From assembly GCA_021781815.1 (NCBI GenBank), contig JAJXWB010000019.1, positions 1 to 64,000 of the forward strand: a stretch of DNA of 64,000 nucleotides, written 5' to 3'. A model generated the notes under the pieces. That model did not search any database. It was given only the letters and a program-made list of their open reading frames with translations, and was not told where the DNA came from. Of the stretch, positions 1 through 11,219 are shown piece after piece. Source of the stretch: Pseudomonadota bacterium. GTDB taxonomy: Bacteria; Pseudomonadota; Alphaproteobacteria; Rhizobiales; Beijerinckiaceae. Both the position numbers and the translations under genes were made by a program. The stretch's first letter is position 1. Each line of letters opens with the position of its first letter.

Positions 1-82
1 GAAGTCCGAACTCCTGCGCACCCTGGTCGCCGCCTCAGGCGGGAACTCCGGCGTAGTTCGAGTTCAGAGTTCTGTTCTGAAA

Positions 83-159
<77 letters not shown>

Positions 160-350
160 ATCCGCGCGGGGCGGGCGGCGACCTGTGTAGCCGATTGCCC
201 GGAGGCCGGCAATCGCCAAGGACGGTCATCGCGCAGGACCGGCGCGAAACTTGCTGTCGCCGGGGGATGGCTGGACAAGCCCGACTGGGCCGATCAGACA
301 GGGACGGCGGCGAGACGCCCGTGCGCCAAATCGGAACGCCGGAGCGCTGG

Positions 351-1334
351 ATGTCCCGGGATGGCGAAACTGCGCCGACGCTTCGCCGGGACGGCCCATT
401 CGCGTCCGCAGAAACAATCGGCGTGGCGCGCGGCCTGCTCCTCGCCCTGGCTTCTTTACCGGTCGCCGCGCTCGCGGCGCCTGCTTCGGCTTCCGGCGCG
501 GGCGCGCTTCCGTTCCTTGGCCTGCTTGGCGACGTGCTGATTGCTCCAGCTTTCATTTTTCTTGCTGGTCTGGACGCCGGGCGCGCTTGCGAAGCCGACG
601 ATCCCAATCGCTTTTCAAATGCTCTGGCTCTGGCGCTGGCGACAGGGCTCATTGGCGCCGTCGCTGGCATATTGATCGGCGTCGGCGCCCGGGCGGGCGT
701 CGATCACGTCGCGCCGGCCTTGCGTCTCGTGCTGGCGCCGCTCCTCTATGCCGTGGCTGCGCAGCCGCTGCGCAGGGCGTCGACGACGACAGCGCTCGGG
801 ATCGCCGTCTTCGTTCACATCGTGGGCGTCCTGCCGGGCGGTCCGACAGCGGACATTCTCGGCCCCTTCCCTTTCTTTGTCGCTGGCGCACTGACGGCGG
901 CGCGTGGCGCCGGGCTGGCGGACTCCATCGCCGCCGAGCCGGAGTTCGCGGCCGCCAGCGGTCCGCTGCTGATCGCGGTCGCCGTGATATTTGTCGCACT
1001 GGCGCCGCCGGGAGTCGCGACGATCGCTACGCTCGGCCCCATGGCGCTGCCGCTGGGGCTGGCGGCCGGTCCCGCCCTCATCGCCGGCGCCCGCGCCCTG
1101 GCGACGACGCGCACCGCGCCGCCTTGCGCGCGGCTGGGGCGCGCGGCCGGCCCGTTGGCGCTGTTCTGGCTGCCTCTGTTCTATGCCCTGCCCGCGCTGG
1201 CGCAACGGGAGGGCGTCGTGTCGCCGGCCAGCCTTTTCCTGTTCTCCATCGCCTCATTGCTCGCCATCGTCGCCGTCGCGGACATCTCGCTGGACATGCG
1301 AATCCAGCGGCGCGGCGCGGCCTCGTCCCGATGA
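351..1334 (+). CDS. uncharacterised multi-pass membrane protein
   Basis: I do not recognise this family. The reading frame is open from 156, but that start abuts the opposite-strand tRNA and the first residues are arginine-rich and non-hydrophobic, so the ATG at 351 is preferred (about 327 aa). From residue 20 the protein is almost entirely hydrophobic Ala/Leu/Val/Gly segments separated by short Arg/Asp loops, compatible with eight to ten membrane helices. It ends with a short basic tail. It lies about 47 bp upstream of polA on the same strand and could be co-transcribed with it. No catalytic motif is visible, so no function is assigned. Confidence 0.6.
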   Translation: MSRDGETAPTLRRDGPFASAETIGVARGLLLALASLPVAALAAPASASGAGALPFLGLLGDVLIAPAFIFLAGLDAGRACEADDPNRFSNALALALATGLIGAVAGILIGVGARAGVDHVAPALRLVLAPLLYAVAAQPLRRASTTTALGIAVFVHIVGVLPGGPTADILGPFPFFVAGALTAARGAGLADSIAAEPEFAAASGPLLIAVAVIFVALAPPGVATIATLGPMALPLGLAAGPALIAGARALATTRTAPPCARLGRAAGPLALFWLPLFYALPALAQREGVVSPASLFLFSIASLLAIVAVADISLDMRIQRRGAASSR

Positions 1335-1381
1335 TGCGAGAGACGAATCCACTTTTGCGCGAATTGCTTTAGTTTGCAGGC

Positions 1382-4300
1382 ATGAGCTCCCTGCATCGTC
1401 CCGTGGGTCCGGGCGACCATGTCTTTCTGGTCGACGGATCGTCTTTCGTGTTCCGCGCCTATTTCCAGTCCATCCGGCAGGACCCGAAATACAATTACCG
1501 CTCCGACCGGCTGCCCACCGGCGCCGTGCGGCTGTTCTGCACGAAGATGCTGCAATTCGTGCGCGAGGGCGCAGCCGGCGCGAAGCCGACGCATCTGGCC
1601 ATCATCTTCGACAAATCCGAAAATTCGTTCCGCAAGGAGCTCTATCCTCCCTACAAGGCCAACCGGACGGAGCCGCCGGAGGACCTCGCGCCGCAATTCC
1701 CGCTGATGCGCGAGGCGGTGCGCGCCTTCGGCCTGATCCCGATTGAGCAGGACCGGTACGAGGCCGACGATCTGATCGCGACCTATGCGCAGCAGGCGGA
1801 GGCGAAAGGCGCCGACGTTCTCATCATTTCCGCCGACAAGGATCTGATGCAGCTCATCACGCCGAAAACGTCGATGTACGATCCAGCGTCGGGCGTCGCC
1901 GGATCGGCCGGCGCGCGCGAGGAAAGGCGAATCGGGCTGGCGGAAGTACGGGACTATTTCGGCGTAGACCCGGACAGGGTCGTCGACGTACAGGCGCTCG
2001 CCGGCGATTCGACCGACAACGTGCCGGGCGCGCGCGGCATCGGGATCAAGACTGCGGCGCAGCTCATCCATGACTATGGCGATCTCGACACGTTGCTGGC
2101 GCGCGCTTCCGAGATCAAGCAACCCAAGCGGCGCGAGGCGCTGACCGGTCCCGAAAGCGTCGCGCTCATCCGCATGTCTAAACGCCTGGTGAAGCTTGTC
2201 ACTGACGTCCCGCTCGACTGTCCGCTCGACGAGCTCGGCCTTGGCGCGCCCGATGCGCAAAGGCTCGTCGCGTTCCTGAAAGCGCTGGAATTCACGACGA
2301 TCACGCGGCGCGTAGCGGAAATGTTCGACGTCGATGCGGCGCTGATCGAGCCGCAGGCCGATCTGGTTGGGACGGGCGGCTGGCGCGCGCGGGATGGCGC
2401 GCCACGCGCGCCGCAGCCTGAAAAAGAGACAGGCGATCTTCCGGCGCCGACGCAGGCGCGGAGGCCCGAGCCAGCGCCGGCGGACGGACTGACGCCACGC
2501 GCGCTCGCCGCCGCGCGGGCAATAGATCAACATGGGCGCGCATTCGACCGCGCCGCCTATGTGGCGATCACGGATCTGGAGACGCTCGACGCCTGGATCG
2601 CCGAGGCCTACGAGCGCGGCGCGATGGCGGTCGACACGGAGACATCGTCGCTCGACCCCATGCAGGCGGACCTCGTCGGCGTGTCGATGGCGCTGGCGCC
2701 GGGGCGCGCCTGCTACATCCCAATCCGGCATGAAAAGGACTCGGGTGGAGATCTGTTCGGCGAACAGGGGCTGATCCCCGGCCAATTGGCCGGCGCGGAC
2801 GTGATCGCCCGGCTGAAGCCGTTGCTCGAGGCCGCATCCGTCCTAAAGATCGCCCAAAACGCCAAATTCGACTGGCTCGTGCTGGCGCAGCAGGGCATTG
2901 AAATGCGGCCCATCGCCGACACGATGCTCGCCTCCTACGTGCTCGACGCCGGGCGAAACGGCCACGGCATGGACGAATTGTCCGAAAAACTTCTCGGGCA
3001 CAAGCCGATCGCCTTTGGCGAAGTGGCTGGAAAGGGCAAGAGCTTCGTCGGCTTTGCGCGCGTCGCCATCGACAGGGCGACCGAATATTCGGCCGAGGAT
3101 GCCGACGTCACATTGCGCCTATGGCGAATCCTGCAGCCGCGTCTGGCTGCGGAATCCATGTCGACCGTATATGAGACGCTGGAACGGCCGATGGTCGAAA
3201 CTCTGGCGCGCATGGAGCGCCGCGGCATATCGATCGACCGGCGGATTCTCTCGCGCCTGTCGGGCGAATTCACGCAGGACATGGCGCGAATTGAAGCCGG
3301 GATCTATGAACTCGCCGGCGAGAAATTCAATATAGGATCTCCCAAGCAGATCGGCGATATCCTGTTCGGCAAGATGGGGCTCGCCGGCGCCAAGAAGACG
3401 GCGACCGGCGCCTGGTCGACGGCCGCCGGCGTACTCGATGAACTGGCCGAGCAAGGCCACGAATTGCCGCAGCGCATTCTCGACTGGCGGCAATTGTCGA
3501 AGCTGAAATCGACCTATACCGACGCGCTGCCGGGCTTCGTCAATCCGAACACGCATCGCGTGCACACCTCCTATTCGCTCGCGGCGACGACGACAGGACG
3601 ACTGTCGTCGTCGGAGCCGAATCTCCAGAACATTCCCGTGCGCAACGAGGCCGGACGCAAGATCCGCCAGGCCTTCGTCGCGACGCCGGGGCATCTCCTG
3701 ATTTCCGCCGACTATTCGCAGATCGAGCTGCGGCTGCTTGCATGCGTCGCGGACATTCCGCAGTTGAAGAAGGCCTTCGCCGACGGGCTGGACATTCACG
3801 CAATGACCGCGTCGGAAATGTTCGGCGTTCCGGTCGCGGGCATGCCGGGCGAAACGCGCCGGCGCGCCAAGGCGATCAATTTCGGGATCATCTACGGCAT
3901 CTCGGCGTTTGGTCTTGCCAACCAGCTCGGCATTTCTCGCGAGGAAGCGGGCGCCTACATCAAGAAATATTTCGAGCGGTTCCCGGGCATCCGCGACTAC
4001 ATGGATGCGACGAAAAAGCTCTGCCGCGAGCAAGGCTATGTGACGACGCTGTTTGGCCGCAAGTGCCATTATCCCCGCATCGCCTCGCCCAATCCCTCGG
4101 AACGCGCGTTCAACGAGCGCGCTGCGATCAATGCGCCGATTCAGGGGACGGCCGCCGACATCATCCGGCGCGCCATGGTCCGGATGGATGCGGCCCTGGC
4201 CGACGCGAAACTGTCGGCGCAGATGCTCTTGCAGGTACACGACGAACTCGTCTTCGAGGTTCCAGAGGACGAGGTCGAAACGACGATCGATGTCGTGCGC

Positions 4301-4396
4301 CGCGTGATGGTCGAGGCGCCGGAGCCAGCCATCCGATTGTCAACGCCGTTGCAGGTCGACGCGCGCGCGGCGAAAAATTGGGATGAGGCGCATTGA
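1382..4396 (+). CDS. polA: DNA polymerase I with 5'-3' and 3'-5' exonuclease domains
   Basis: Replication and repair polymerase that removes RNA primers and fills gaps. All three domains are present in 1004 aa. The 5'-3' exonuclease occupies about residues 1-310 (VDGSSFVFRA at the N-terminus, then GDSTDNVPG). The proofreading exonuclease is about 395-590, with the metal-binding DTET near 417 and YSAEDADVTLRL. The polymerase domain is about 620-1004, with DYSQIELR near 777, the O-helix region INFGIIYG and the catalytic VHDEL near 952. The DxE pair of the proofreading site is intact, unlike polA homologues that have lost proofreading. The linker at about 330-390 is longer and more charged than in E. 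coli. It converges with thiE. Confidence 0.98.
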   Translation: MSSLHRPVGPGDHVFLVDGSSFVFRAYFQSIRQDPKYNYRSDRLPTGAVRLFCTKMLQFVREGAAGAKPTHLAIIFDKSENSFRKELYPPYKANRTEPPEDLAPQFPLMREAVRAFGLIPIEQDRYEADDLIATYAQQAEAKGADVLIISADKDLMQLITPKTSMYDPASGVAGSAGAREERRIGLAEVRDYFGVDPDRVVDVQALAGDSTDNVPGARGIGIKTAAQLIHDYGDLDTLLARASEIKQPKRREALTGPESVALIRMSKRLVKLVTDVPLDCPLDELGLGAPDAQRLVAFLKALEFTTITRRVAEMFDVDAALIEPQADLVGTGGWRARDGAPRAPQPEKETGDLPAPTQARRPEPAPADGLTPRALAAARAIDQHGRAFDRAAYVAITDLETLDAWIAEAYERGAMAVDTETSSLDPMQADLVGVSMALAPGRACYIPIRHEKDSGGDLFGEQGLIPGQLAGADVIARLKPLLEAASVLKIAQNAKFDWLVLAQQGIEMRPIADTMLASYVLDAGRNGHGMDELSEKLLGHKPIAFGEVAGKGKSFVGFARVAIDRATEYSAEDADVTLRLWRILQPRLAAESMSTVYETLERPMVETLARMERRGISIDRRILSRLSGEFTQDMARIEAGIYELAGEKFNIGSPKQIGDILFGKMGLAGAKKTATGAWSTAAGVLDELAEQGHELPQRILDWRQLSKLKSTYTDALPGFVNPNTHRVHTSYSLAATTTGRLSSSEPNLQNIPVRNEAGRKIRQAFVATPGHLLISADYSQIELRLLACVADIPQLKKAFADGLDIHAMTASEMFGVPVAGMPGETRRRAKAINFGIIYGISAFGLANQLGISREEAGAYIKKYFERFPGIRDYMDATKKLCREQGYVTTLFGRKCHYPRIASPNPSERAFNERAAINAPIQGTAADIIRRAMVRMDAALADAKLSAQMLLQVHDELVFEVPEDEVETTIDVVRRVMVEAPEPAIRLSTPLQVDARAAKNWDEAH

Positions 4397-4484
4397 ATCG
4401 ATGCGCGCTGGATTGCGAGGTTCATGACACAGGAGATTTTCAGTCAGCATCGGCGGAAAATCGGCGGATCAGAACGCGTGGCGA

Positions 4485-5114
4485 TCAATCGAACAGACGC
4501 GCAAAGCGCCGCGCCGCGCCCTCCGGCGCGTCGGCCGCCATGATCGCCGAGACGACGGCCAGGCCATCGGCGCCTGCCGCCAACAAAGGCGCGCTGTTCT
4601 CGGGCGTGAGGCCGCCGATCGCCATGACGGGTCTGCGCGTCAGCGCGCGCGCGCGCCGGAAGCCCTCAACGCCCAAAGGCGCCGTCGCATCCGCTTTCGT
4701 CTGCTGCGCATAGACCGGGCCGAGCCCGAGATAATCGGCCGCCGCCGCATCGGGCCGCAGAATCTCCGCCGTATTCGTGATGGAGAGGCCGACGATCCTG
4801 TCGGGGCCGAGCAGCCGGCGCGCGTCCTCCACCGGCAGATCGCTCTGCCCGACATGGACGCCATCGGCGTCGATCGCCAGCGCGATATCAAGTCGATCAT
4901 TGACGACGAACAGGACGCCAAGCGGCGCCAGCGCAGCCTTGAGCGCGCGCGCTTCCTCCAGAAAGGCCCGCGTCGTCGCCGCCTTCTCGCGCAATTGCAC
5001 CATGGTTGCGCCGCCGCGTACGGCGGCGGCGACGATATCCAGGAGCGGCCGGCCGCGCGCGAGACTGCGATCGGTGACGAGGCACAGGCGCAGGGCGGCC
5101 GCGTCAACCGGCAT
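4485..5114 (-). CDS. thiE: thiamine-phosphate synthase
   Basis: Joins the hydroxymethylpyrimidine pyrophosphate and thiazole phosphate moieties into thiamine phosphate. The 209-aa TIM barrel has the expected family length. Visible motifs are QLREK (pyrophosphate binding), VNDRLDIALAIDADGVHVGQSDLP, GLSITN, YLGLGPVY and the C-terminal AIGGLTPENSAPLLAAGADGLAVVSAI phosphate-binding loop region. Its ATG directly abuts the thiM stop codon (TGA then ATG), indicating translational coupling. No thiC or thiG is nearby, so this pair fits salvage of thiazole plus condensation. Confidence 0.96.
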   Translation of the reverse strand: MPVDAAALRLCLVTDRSLARGRPLLDIVAAAVRGGATMVQLREKAATTRAFLEEARALKAALAPLGVLFVVNDRLDIALAIDADGVHVGQSDLPVEDARRLLGPDRIVGLSITNTAEILRPDAAAADYLGLGPVYAQQTKADATAPLGVEGFRRARALTRRPVMAIGGLTPENSAPLLAAGADGLAVVSAIMAADAPEGAARRFARLFD

Positions 5115-5954
5115 TCAGACGACCTTCAGGCGGCGGGCGATATCCTCGGGACCGATCGCATCGAGCATGTCGATAAAAGCCACGCGGAAGGCGCCCGGAC
5201 GATCCGCGAGTTCGCCGGCCATTTCGCCCGCGACGCCGTAGATGGCGATCGCGGCGGCCGTCGCGACGAAACGATCTTCTGACAGCGCCGCAAAGGCAGC
5301 GACGATTCCCGAGAGCGCGCAACCCAGAGCCGTGACCTTCGCCATCAGCGGCGAGCCATTGGCGAGTTCGATCGTCCGTTCGCCATCGGTGATCAGATCG
5401 ACGGCGCCAGTCGCCGCCACAATGCATTTCCGGCTTCTTGCGAGCGCGAGCGCCGATGCGCGCGCGACGTCCGTCCCGTGGGCGCTGTCGACGCCCTTGG
5501 GCGCGGCTGCGTCCTCGCTCAAGCCCGCGATGCGCGCGACGCTCAGGATTTCCGAGGCGTTGCCGCGGATCACCGCGGGCTCGAACTGCAGCAGTCGATC
5601 GACGGCGGCGTCACGAAAGCGTGTCGCGCCGACGCCAACCGGATCGAGCACCCACGGGCGCCCCAGCTTCTGCGCAACGGCGGCAGCGGCCTCCATGCCC
5701 ACGATCCAGGATTGCGACAGGGTTCCAATGTTGACCACGAGCGCATTGGAGATCGCGCCGAAATCCTCCGCCTCCTCCGGCGCATGGACCATTGCCGGCG
5801 AGGCGCCGAGCGCCAGCAGCGCATTGGCTGCAACGTCCATCGACACGAAATTCGTCACCGCCTGAACCAGCGGCCTCCTGGCGCGCAACTCGGCGAGCAG
5901 GGCCGCCGATGTCACGGCCAGTTCCTTCGCCGAAAGCTTATGGGCGATTGTCAA
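5115..5954 (-). CDS. thiM: hydroxyethylthiazole kinase
   Basis: Phosphorylates 4-methyl-5-(2-hydroxyethyl)thiazole in thiamine salvage, feeding ThiE encoded immediately downstream. The 279-aa ribokinase-fold protein shows PLVQAVTNFVSMDVAANALLALGASPAM at the N-terminus (substrate region), PWVLDPVGVGATRFR, RGNASEI and the active-site TALGCALSG. It sits 38 bp downstream of maeB on the same strand, so it may be read from the maeB transcript. That gap is too short for a TPP riboswitch and none of its conserved elements are seen. Confidence 0.95.
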   Translation of the reverse strand: MTIAHKLSAKELAVTSAALLAELRARRPLVQAVTNFVSMDVAANALLALGASPAMVHAPEEAEDFGAISNALVVNIGTLSQSWIVGMEAAAAVAQKLGRPWVLDPVGVGATRFRDAAVDRLLQFEPAVIRGNASEILSVARIAGLSEDAAAPKGVDSAHGTDVARASALALARSRKCIVAATGAVDLITDGERTIELANGSPLMAKVTALGCALSGIVAAFAALSEDRFVATAAAIAIYGVAGEMAGELADRPGAFRVAFIDMLDAIGPEDIARRLKVV

Positions 5955-5992
5955 AACGACCTCCGTAGTATCTGGCGTGAGGACCGAACTCG

Positions 5993-8275
5993 TCAGCCGC
6001 CAAGGTTGAACGCCGCCAGCGCCGCCATGTTGACGATCTCGCTGTCCTTGGCGCCGAGCTGGACGATCTGCACAGCGCGATCGAGCCCGACGATGAGCGG
6101 GCCGACGACGGTGGCGCCCCCAAGTTCCTGCAACATTTTCGTGGCGATCGACGCCGAATGGAACGCGGGCATGATCAGCACGTTCGCCGGCCCCTTCAGG
6201 CGGCAGAACGGATAGGCGCCCTGCAGTTCCGGGTTGAGGGCTATGTCCGCGGCGATCTCGCCGTCATACTGGAAATCCACCCGCTGCTTGTCGAGTATCC
6301 GCACGGCCTCCTGGACGCGCGCGGAACGTTCGCCGACCGGATGGCCGAAGGTCGCAAACGACAGAAGGGCGACTCGCGGCTCGAAACCGAGCCGGCGCGC
6401 AACGCCCGCAGCGCCGATCGTGATTTCGGCGATGTCTGCGGCGTCGGGCATTTCCGTGATCGCCGTGTCTGCGACAAGCACCGGCTTGCCACGCGCCAGA
6501 ACGAGCGACACGCCCATCAGCCGGTGACCCGGCTTGGAATCGATCACCCGGCAAATTTCTTCGAGCGCGATCGAGAAATTGCGCGTCACGCCGGTCACCA
6601 TGGCGTCCGCGTCGCCGCGCGCCACCATGGCGGCGGCGAAGTAGTTGCGATCCTGATTTATCAACCGCTGGCAGTCGCGAAAGAGATAGCCCTTGCGCTG
6701 CAATCGTTCATACAGAAAGGTGGCGTAGGTCGCATTGTGCTGCGACAGCCGCGCATTGTGGATTTCGATGTTCTCGGAAATGTCGAGGCCGCCAGCCGTA
6801 GCCATCGCCTTGATCCGCTCCTCGCGGCCGACAAGAACGGCGCGACCAAGCCCCTGATGGACGAAGGACACGGCGGCGCGGATCACCTGCTCCTCCTCGC
6901 CTTCGGCGAAAACGACCCGCTTGGGCTGACGGCGCACACGATCGAAAATGCTCTGCAACGCGCCGGCGACGGGATCGCGGCGAGCGGACAATTGCGCCTT
7001 GTAGGAATGAAAATCGACGATCGGCTTGCGTGCGACGCCCGAGTCCATCGCGGCCTTGGCGACAGCCACCGGCACGACCGAGATCAGGCGCGGATCGAAC
7101 GGCGCGGGGATCAGATATTCACGACCGAAGCGCGGGCGCGCGCCCTGATAGGCGGCAGCAACATCGTCCGGCACGTCCTCGCGCGCGAGTTCCGCCAGCG
7201 CATTGGCCGCCGCGATCTTCATCTCCATGTTGATCGTTCTGGCCCGCACATCCAGCGCGCCACGGAAGATATAGGGAAACCCGAGAACATTGTTGACCTG
7301 GTTCGGATAGTCCGACCGGCCGGTCGCCACGATGGCGTCGGGCCTGACCGCATGCGCGTCTTCCGGCGTGATCTCCGGGTCCGGATTGGCCATGGCGAAG
7401 ATGATCGGATCGGAGGCCATGCCCTTGACCATCTCCTGCGTCAGCGCGCCCTTGGCCGAGAGGCCGAAGAAAATATCGGCGCCCTGGAGCGCCTCGCCGA
7501 GAGTGCGCTTGCTGGTTTCAACGGCGTAGGCGGCCTTCCACTGGTTCATGCCCTCGGTGCGGCCACGAAAGACCACGCCCTTGGTGTCGACCAGCGTGAT
7601 GTTCTCCTGCGGCATGCCCAGGGCCCGCAACAGGTCGAGGCAGGCGATGCCGGCGGCGCCAGCGCCGTTGCAGACAAGCCGGGCGCTCCGGATATCGCGC
7701 CCTGTTAATCCCATCGCGTTGATCATGCCGGCGCAGGCGATGATCGCCGTGCCATGCTGATCATCGTGGAAGACGGGGATATCCATCAGTTCGCGCAGGC
7801 GCTCTTCAATGATGAAGCATTCCGGCGCCTTGATGTCCTCCAGATTGATGCCGCCGAAGGTCGGTCCAAGAAACTTGACGCTGTTGATGAATTCTTCCGG
7901 ATCCTCGGTTCCGATCTCCAGATCGATCGAATCTATGTCAGCGAAACGCTTGAACAGAACCGACTTGCCTTCCATGACCGGCTTGGAGGCGAGCGCGCCG
8001 AGATTGCCGAGCCCGAGGATGGCTGTGCCATTGGTGATGACACCGACCAGATTGCCCTTGACCGTATAGTCGTAGGCCCGCGAGGGATCCTCGGCGATCG
8101 CCAGAACCGGCACGGCCACGCCCGGCGAATAGGCGAGCGACAGGTCGCGCTGCGTCGCCATCGGCTTGGTCGGCATGATCTGCAGCTTGCCCGGCCGCCC
8201 CTGGGAATGGAACAGCAGCGCCTCGCGATCCGTGAATGTCGGGCGCTTCGGGCGGTTGGGCTTGGAATCGGGCAT
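5993..8275 (-). CDS. maeB: NADP-dependent malic enzyme, MaeB type, with phosphotransacetylase-like C-terminal domain
   Basis: Oxidatively decarboxylates malate to pyruvate, supplying NADPH. The start is placed at the ATG at 8275, behind GAGAAG; the frame stays open further upstream but the added residues look non-coding and reach into the mutS promoter region. The 760-aa product has the malic N-domain (SPGVAVPVLAIAEDP, then KGNLVGVITNGTAILGLG), the NAD(P)-binding domain (NGAGAAGIACLDLL, AMANPDPEI) and, from about residue 435, a phosphotransacetylase-like domain (VVFAEGEEEQVIRAA). In known MaeB proteins the latter domain is regulatory. It is divergent from mutS. Confidence 0.97.
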   Translation of the reverse strand: MPDSKPNRPKRPTFTDREALLFHSQGRPGKLQIMPTKPMATQRDLSLAYSPGVAVPVLAIAEDPSRAYDYTVKGNLVGVITNGTAILGLGNLGALASKPVMEGKSVLFKRFADIDSIDLEIGTEDPEEFINSVKFLGPTFGGINLEDIKAPECFIIEERLRELMDIPVFHDDQHGTAIIACAGMINAMGLTGRDIRSARLVCNGAGAAGIACLDLLRALGMPQENITLVDTKGVVFRGRTEGMNQWKAAYAVETSKRTLGEALQGADIFFGLSAKGALTQEMVKGMASDPIIFAMANPDPEITPEDAHAVRPDAIVATGRSDYPNQVNNVLGFPYIFRGALDVRARTINMEMKIAAANALAELAREDVPDDVAAAYQGARPRFGREYLIPAPFDPRLISVVPVAVAKAAMDSGVARKPIVDFHSYKAQLSARRDPVAGALQSIFDRVRRQPKRVVFAEGEEEQVIRAAVSFVHQGLGRAVLVGREERIKAMATAGGLDISENIEIHNARLSQHNATYATFLYERLQRKGYLFRDCQRLINQDRNYFAAAMVARGDADAMVTGVTRNFSIALEEICRVIDSKPGHRLMGVSLVLARGKPVLVADTAITEMPDAADIAEITIGAAGVARRLGFEPRVALLSFATFGHPVGERSARVQEAVRILDKQRVDFQYDGEIAADIALNPELQGAYPFCRLKGPANVLIMPAFHSASIATKMLQELGGATVVGPLIVGLDRAVQIVQLGAKDSEIVNMAALAAFNLGG

Positions 8276-8441
8276 TTTCTTCTCGATCTGACGATTTTCG
8301 GGCGGGCGGCGACCATACCGGCGCGGGGCTGGCGCCACAAGGCGCGCCGGCGCGTCCGATGGTCTTAGAGTTACAGCGGTTCCGGTGGACGGCGCGCGCC
8401 GGCATCTGTTTTGCAAGCTGCGGCGCTGATAGGCTGCCCTC

Positions 8442-11138
8442 ATGCACGGATCGGCGGACCAGAGGAAAGCGGAAGCGCGCGACGCGGCGGCCGCATCGAA
8501 GCCTTCGCCGATGATGGCGCAATATCTGGAGATCAAGGCCGCCAATCCGGATTGCCTGCTGTTCTACCGGATGGGCGACTTCTACGAATTATTCTTCGGG
8601 GACGCCGAAATCGCGTCCCGCGCGCTCGGAATCGTGCTGACGAAGCGCGGCAAGCACGACGGGCAGGACATCCCGATGTGCGGCGTGCCGATCGAGCGCG
8701 CTGACGACTATCTCCAGCGGTTGATCGCGCTTCAGCATAGGGTCGCCGTCTGCGAACAGCTCGAAGATCCGGCGGAGGCGAGGAAGCGCGGCTCGAAATC
8801 GGTGGTGCGGCGCGACGTCGTGCGCCTCGTCACCCCCGGCACCATCACCGAGGAACGTCTGCTGGAGCCCGGCCGAGCCCATCTGCTGGTCGCCGTCGCC
8901 CGCCTGCGGGCGTCAGAGGAGGCGGCGCGGTTCGGGCTCGCCGCCATCGACATATCGACCGGCGCCTTCACAGTCTCCGAGACCGGCCTGCCCGGCCTCG
9001 CCGCCGCGCTCGCGCGACTGGAGCCGCGCGAAATCGTGGCGGCCGACGCGCTGCGCTCGGACGCAGCGGTCGAGCGGGTTCTGGCGGAGGCCGGCGCCCC
9101 GCTCGCCCCGATGGGACGCGAGGCGGGCGACGGGGCGGGCGCCGAGCGGCGTCTGTGTGATTTTTTCGGCGTCTCGACCATCGACGGCTTCGGCGGACTT
9201 TCGCGCGCCGAGATTGCGGCGGCGGCGACCGCCATTCTCTATATCGAGCGCACGCAACTCGGCGCGCGGCCCTCGCTTGCGCGGCCTCGGCGCGAGGCGC
9301 GCGGCGCGATGCTCGAAATCGACGCGGCGACCCGCGCCAATCTCGAACTGACGCGCACGCTGGCCGGCCAGCGCGAGGGGTCGCTGCTGGCGGCGATCGA
9401 CCGCACGGCGACGCCTTCCGGCGCGCGATTGCTGGCCGAGCGGCTGGCGGGACCGCTGACCGACCCCGCAACGATCGACCGGCGGCTCGACGCGGTCGCC
9501 TTCCTGATTGACGCCCCCCGCCTGAGGGAGGATCTGCGCAGACGATTGCGCGGCGCGCCGGATTTTTCGCGGGCGCTGTCGCGGCTGGCGCTCGGACGCG
9601 GCGGCCCGCGCGATCTCGCGGCCATCCGCGACGGCGTTGCTGCGGCGGACGAAATCGGCGCACGGCTGGCGTCGGCCGTCGGCGCGCCGCCGGACCTGTC
9701 GGAGCTCGCGCCCGCGCTGTCCGCGCCGCCGCCCGACCTGTATGGCGCATTGTCGGCAGCGCTGGCTGAAGACCTGCCGCTTGACCGTCGCGATGGCGGC
9801 TTCATCGCCCGGAATTTCGACGCAGGGCTCGACGAAACGCGAGCGCTACGCGACGAAAGCCGCCGCCTCGTCGCGGCCTTGCAGGCTGGCTATTGCGATC
9901 TTGCCGAGACAAAGCAGCTCAAGATCAAGCACAATAATTTTCTCGGCTACTATCTCGAAGTCTCGCAGGCGCAGGGCGAGAAGCTCCTCAAGCCGCCCTA
10001 CAACCAGACCTTCATCCATCGCCAGACCATGGCCGGCGCCATGCGGTTCTCGACGGCGGAACTCGCGGAATTCGAATCGAAGATCGCCTCGGCCGCCGAC
10101 CGCGCACTGGCGCTGGAGATCAGCCATTTCGACGCGCTGCTGGCGCAAGTCCTCGCCGCCACCGACGCGATCAAGGCCGCGGCGGAAGCACTCGCCGCGC
10201 TCGACGTGTCGGCTGGCCTCGCCGAACTCGCCGACGCGCTGAACTGGACACGCCCCATCGTCGATTCCTCGCTCGCCTTCGCTATTCAAGGCGGACGCCA
10301 TCCGGTTGTCGAAGCGGCGCTGAAAGCGCGCGGAGAAGCCTTTACCTCCAACGACTGCGATCTGTCGGGAACCAAGGCCGGCGCCATCGCCGTCGTCACC
10401 GGCCCCAACATGGCGGGCAAGTCGACCTATCTGCGGCAGAACGCGCTGATCGTGGCGCTCGCGCAGATGGGCTCGTTCACGCCGGCCAGAAGGGCGCATG
10501 TCGGCGTGGTCGACCGGCTGTTCTCGCGCGTCGGCGCGTCGGACGATCTGGCCAGAGGGCGGTCGACCTTCATGGTCGAGATGGTCGAGACGGCGGCGAT
10601 CCTCAATCAGGCGACGGAGAAATCGCTCGTCATTCTCGACGAGATCGGCCGCGGTACGGCGACATTCGACGGCCTCTCCATCGCCTGGGCGGCGATGGAG
10701 CATCTGCACGATTCCAACACGTCGCGCGCGTTGTTTGCGACGCACTTCCACGAGTTGACGCAACTGGGGCAGCGTCTCGCGCGGCTAAAGAATCTGACGA
10801 TGCGCGTCGCCGACTGGAACGGCGAGGTCGTGTTTTTGCACGAGGTGATTTCGGGCGCGGCCGATCGCAGCTACGGCATTCAGGTCGCGAAACTCGCGGG
10901 ATTGCCGACCAGCGTGGTCGAGCGCGCGAAAAATATTCTCGGCGAACTCGAAGCCGGCGACCGCCGCGCGCCGGTGGAGCGACTAATCGCCGATCTGCCA
11001 CTGTTTTCGGCGCGCCCCGCGCCTGCGCCGCCGGCGGACGCCCTGAGGGAAAAGCTCCGCAGCCTCGATCCCGACGACATGTCGCCGCGCGAGGCGTTGC
11101 AGACTTTGTACGAATTGCGGAAGCTGGCGCGGGAGTAG
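8442..11138 (+). CDS. mutS: DNA mismatch repair protein MutS
   Basis: Recognises mismatches and starts methyl-independent or MutL-dependent repair. At 898 aa it is of normal alphaproteobacterial length. The mismatch-binding Phe-x-Glu motif lies in [12 protein letters not shown] (about residue 46). The ABC-type ATPase carries Walker [14 protein letters not shown] near residue 654, the signature region [14 protein letters not shown], Walker [17 protein letters not shown] near 730 and the H-loop ATHFHEL. No mutL is in the window. It is transcribed divergently from maeB across a 166-bp gap. Confidence 0.98.
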   Translation: MHGSADQRKAEARDAAAASKPSPMMAQYLEIKAANPDCLLFYRMGDFYELFFGDAEIASRALGIVLTKRGKHDGQDIPMCGVPIERADDYLQRLIALQHRVAVCEQLEDPAEARKRGSKSVVRRDVVRLVTPGTITEERLLEPGRAHLLVAVARLRASEEAARFGLAAIDISTGAFTVSETGLPGLAAALARLEPREIVAADALRSDAAVERVLAEAGAPLAPMGREAGDGAGAERRLCDFFGVSTIDGFGGLSRAEIAAAATAILYIERTQLGARPSLARPRREARGAMLEIDAATRANLELTRTLAGQREGSLLAAIDRTATPSGARLLAERLAGPLTDPATIDRRLDAVAFLIDAPRLREDLRRRLRGAPDFSRALSRLALGRGGPRDLAAIRDGVAAADEIGARLASAVGAPPDLSELAPALSAPPPDLYGALSAALAEDLPLDRRDGGFIARNFDAGLDETRALRDESRRLVAALQAGYCDLAETKQLKIKHNNFLGYYLEVSQAQGEKLLKPPYNQTFIHRQTMAGAMRFSTAELAEFESKIASAADRALALEISHFDALLAQVLAATDAIKAAAEALAALDVSAGLAELADALNWTRPIVDSSLAFAIQGGRHPVVEAALKARGEAFTSNDCDLSGTKAGAIAVVTGPNMAGKSTYLRQNALIVALAQMGSFTPARRAHVGVVDRLFSRVGASDDLARGRSTFMVEMVETAAILNQATEKSLVILDEIGRGTATFDGLSIAWAAMEHLHDSNTSRALFATHFHELTQLGQRLARLKNLTMRVADWNGEVVFLHEVISGAADRSYGIQVAKLAGLPTSVVERAKNILGELEAGDRRAPVERLIADLPLFSARPAPAPPADALREKLRSLDPDDMSPREALQTLYELRKLARE

Positions 11139-11154
11139 CGACCCGTCAGTGCGA

Positions 11155-11200
11155 GGGAAGCGAAGCAATCCTGCGTCCGGACTGCTTCGTCGCTTCGCTG
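11155..11200. repeat. REP-like palindrome downstream of mutS
   Basis: An imperfect inverted repeat whose arms GAAGCGAAGCAATC and GACTGCTTCGTCGCTTC can pair to form a long hairpin. It lies between the convergent mutS and CoA-transferase genes and could act as a bidirectional terminator. A related sequence occurs at 26530-26589. Confidence 0.5.
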
Positions 11201-11219
11201 CTTTCGAAGGCGAAAAACT

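Noticed and set aside
1181-2785. 534-codon minus-strand frame over polA
   Set aside because: Shadow of polA with no recognisable domain.
5955-5992. TPP riboswitch before thiM
   Set aside because: The gap after maeB is 38 bp and lacks the conserved elements.
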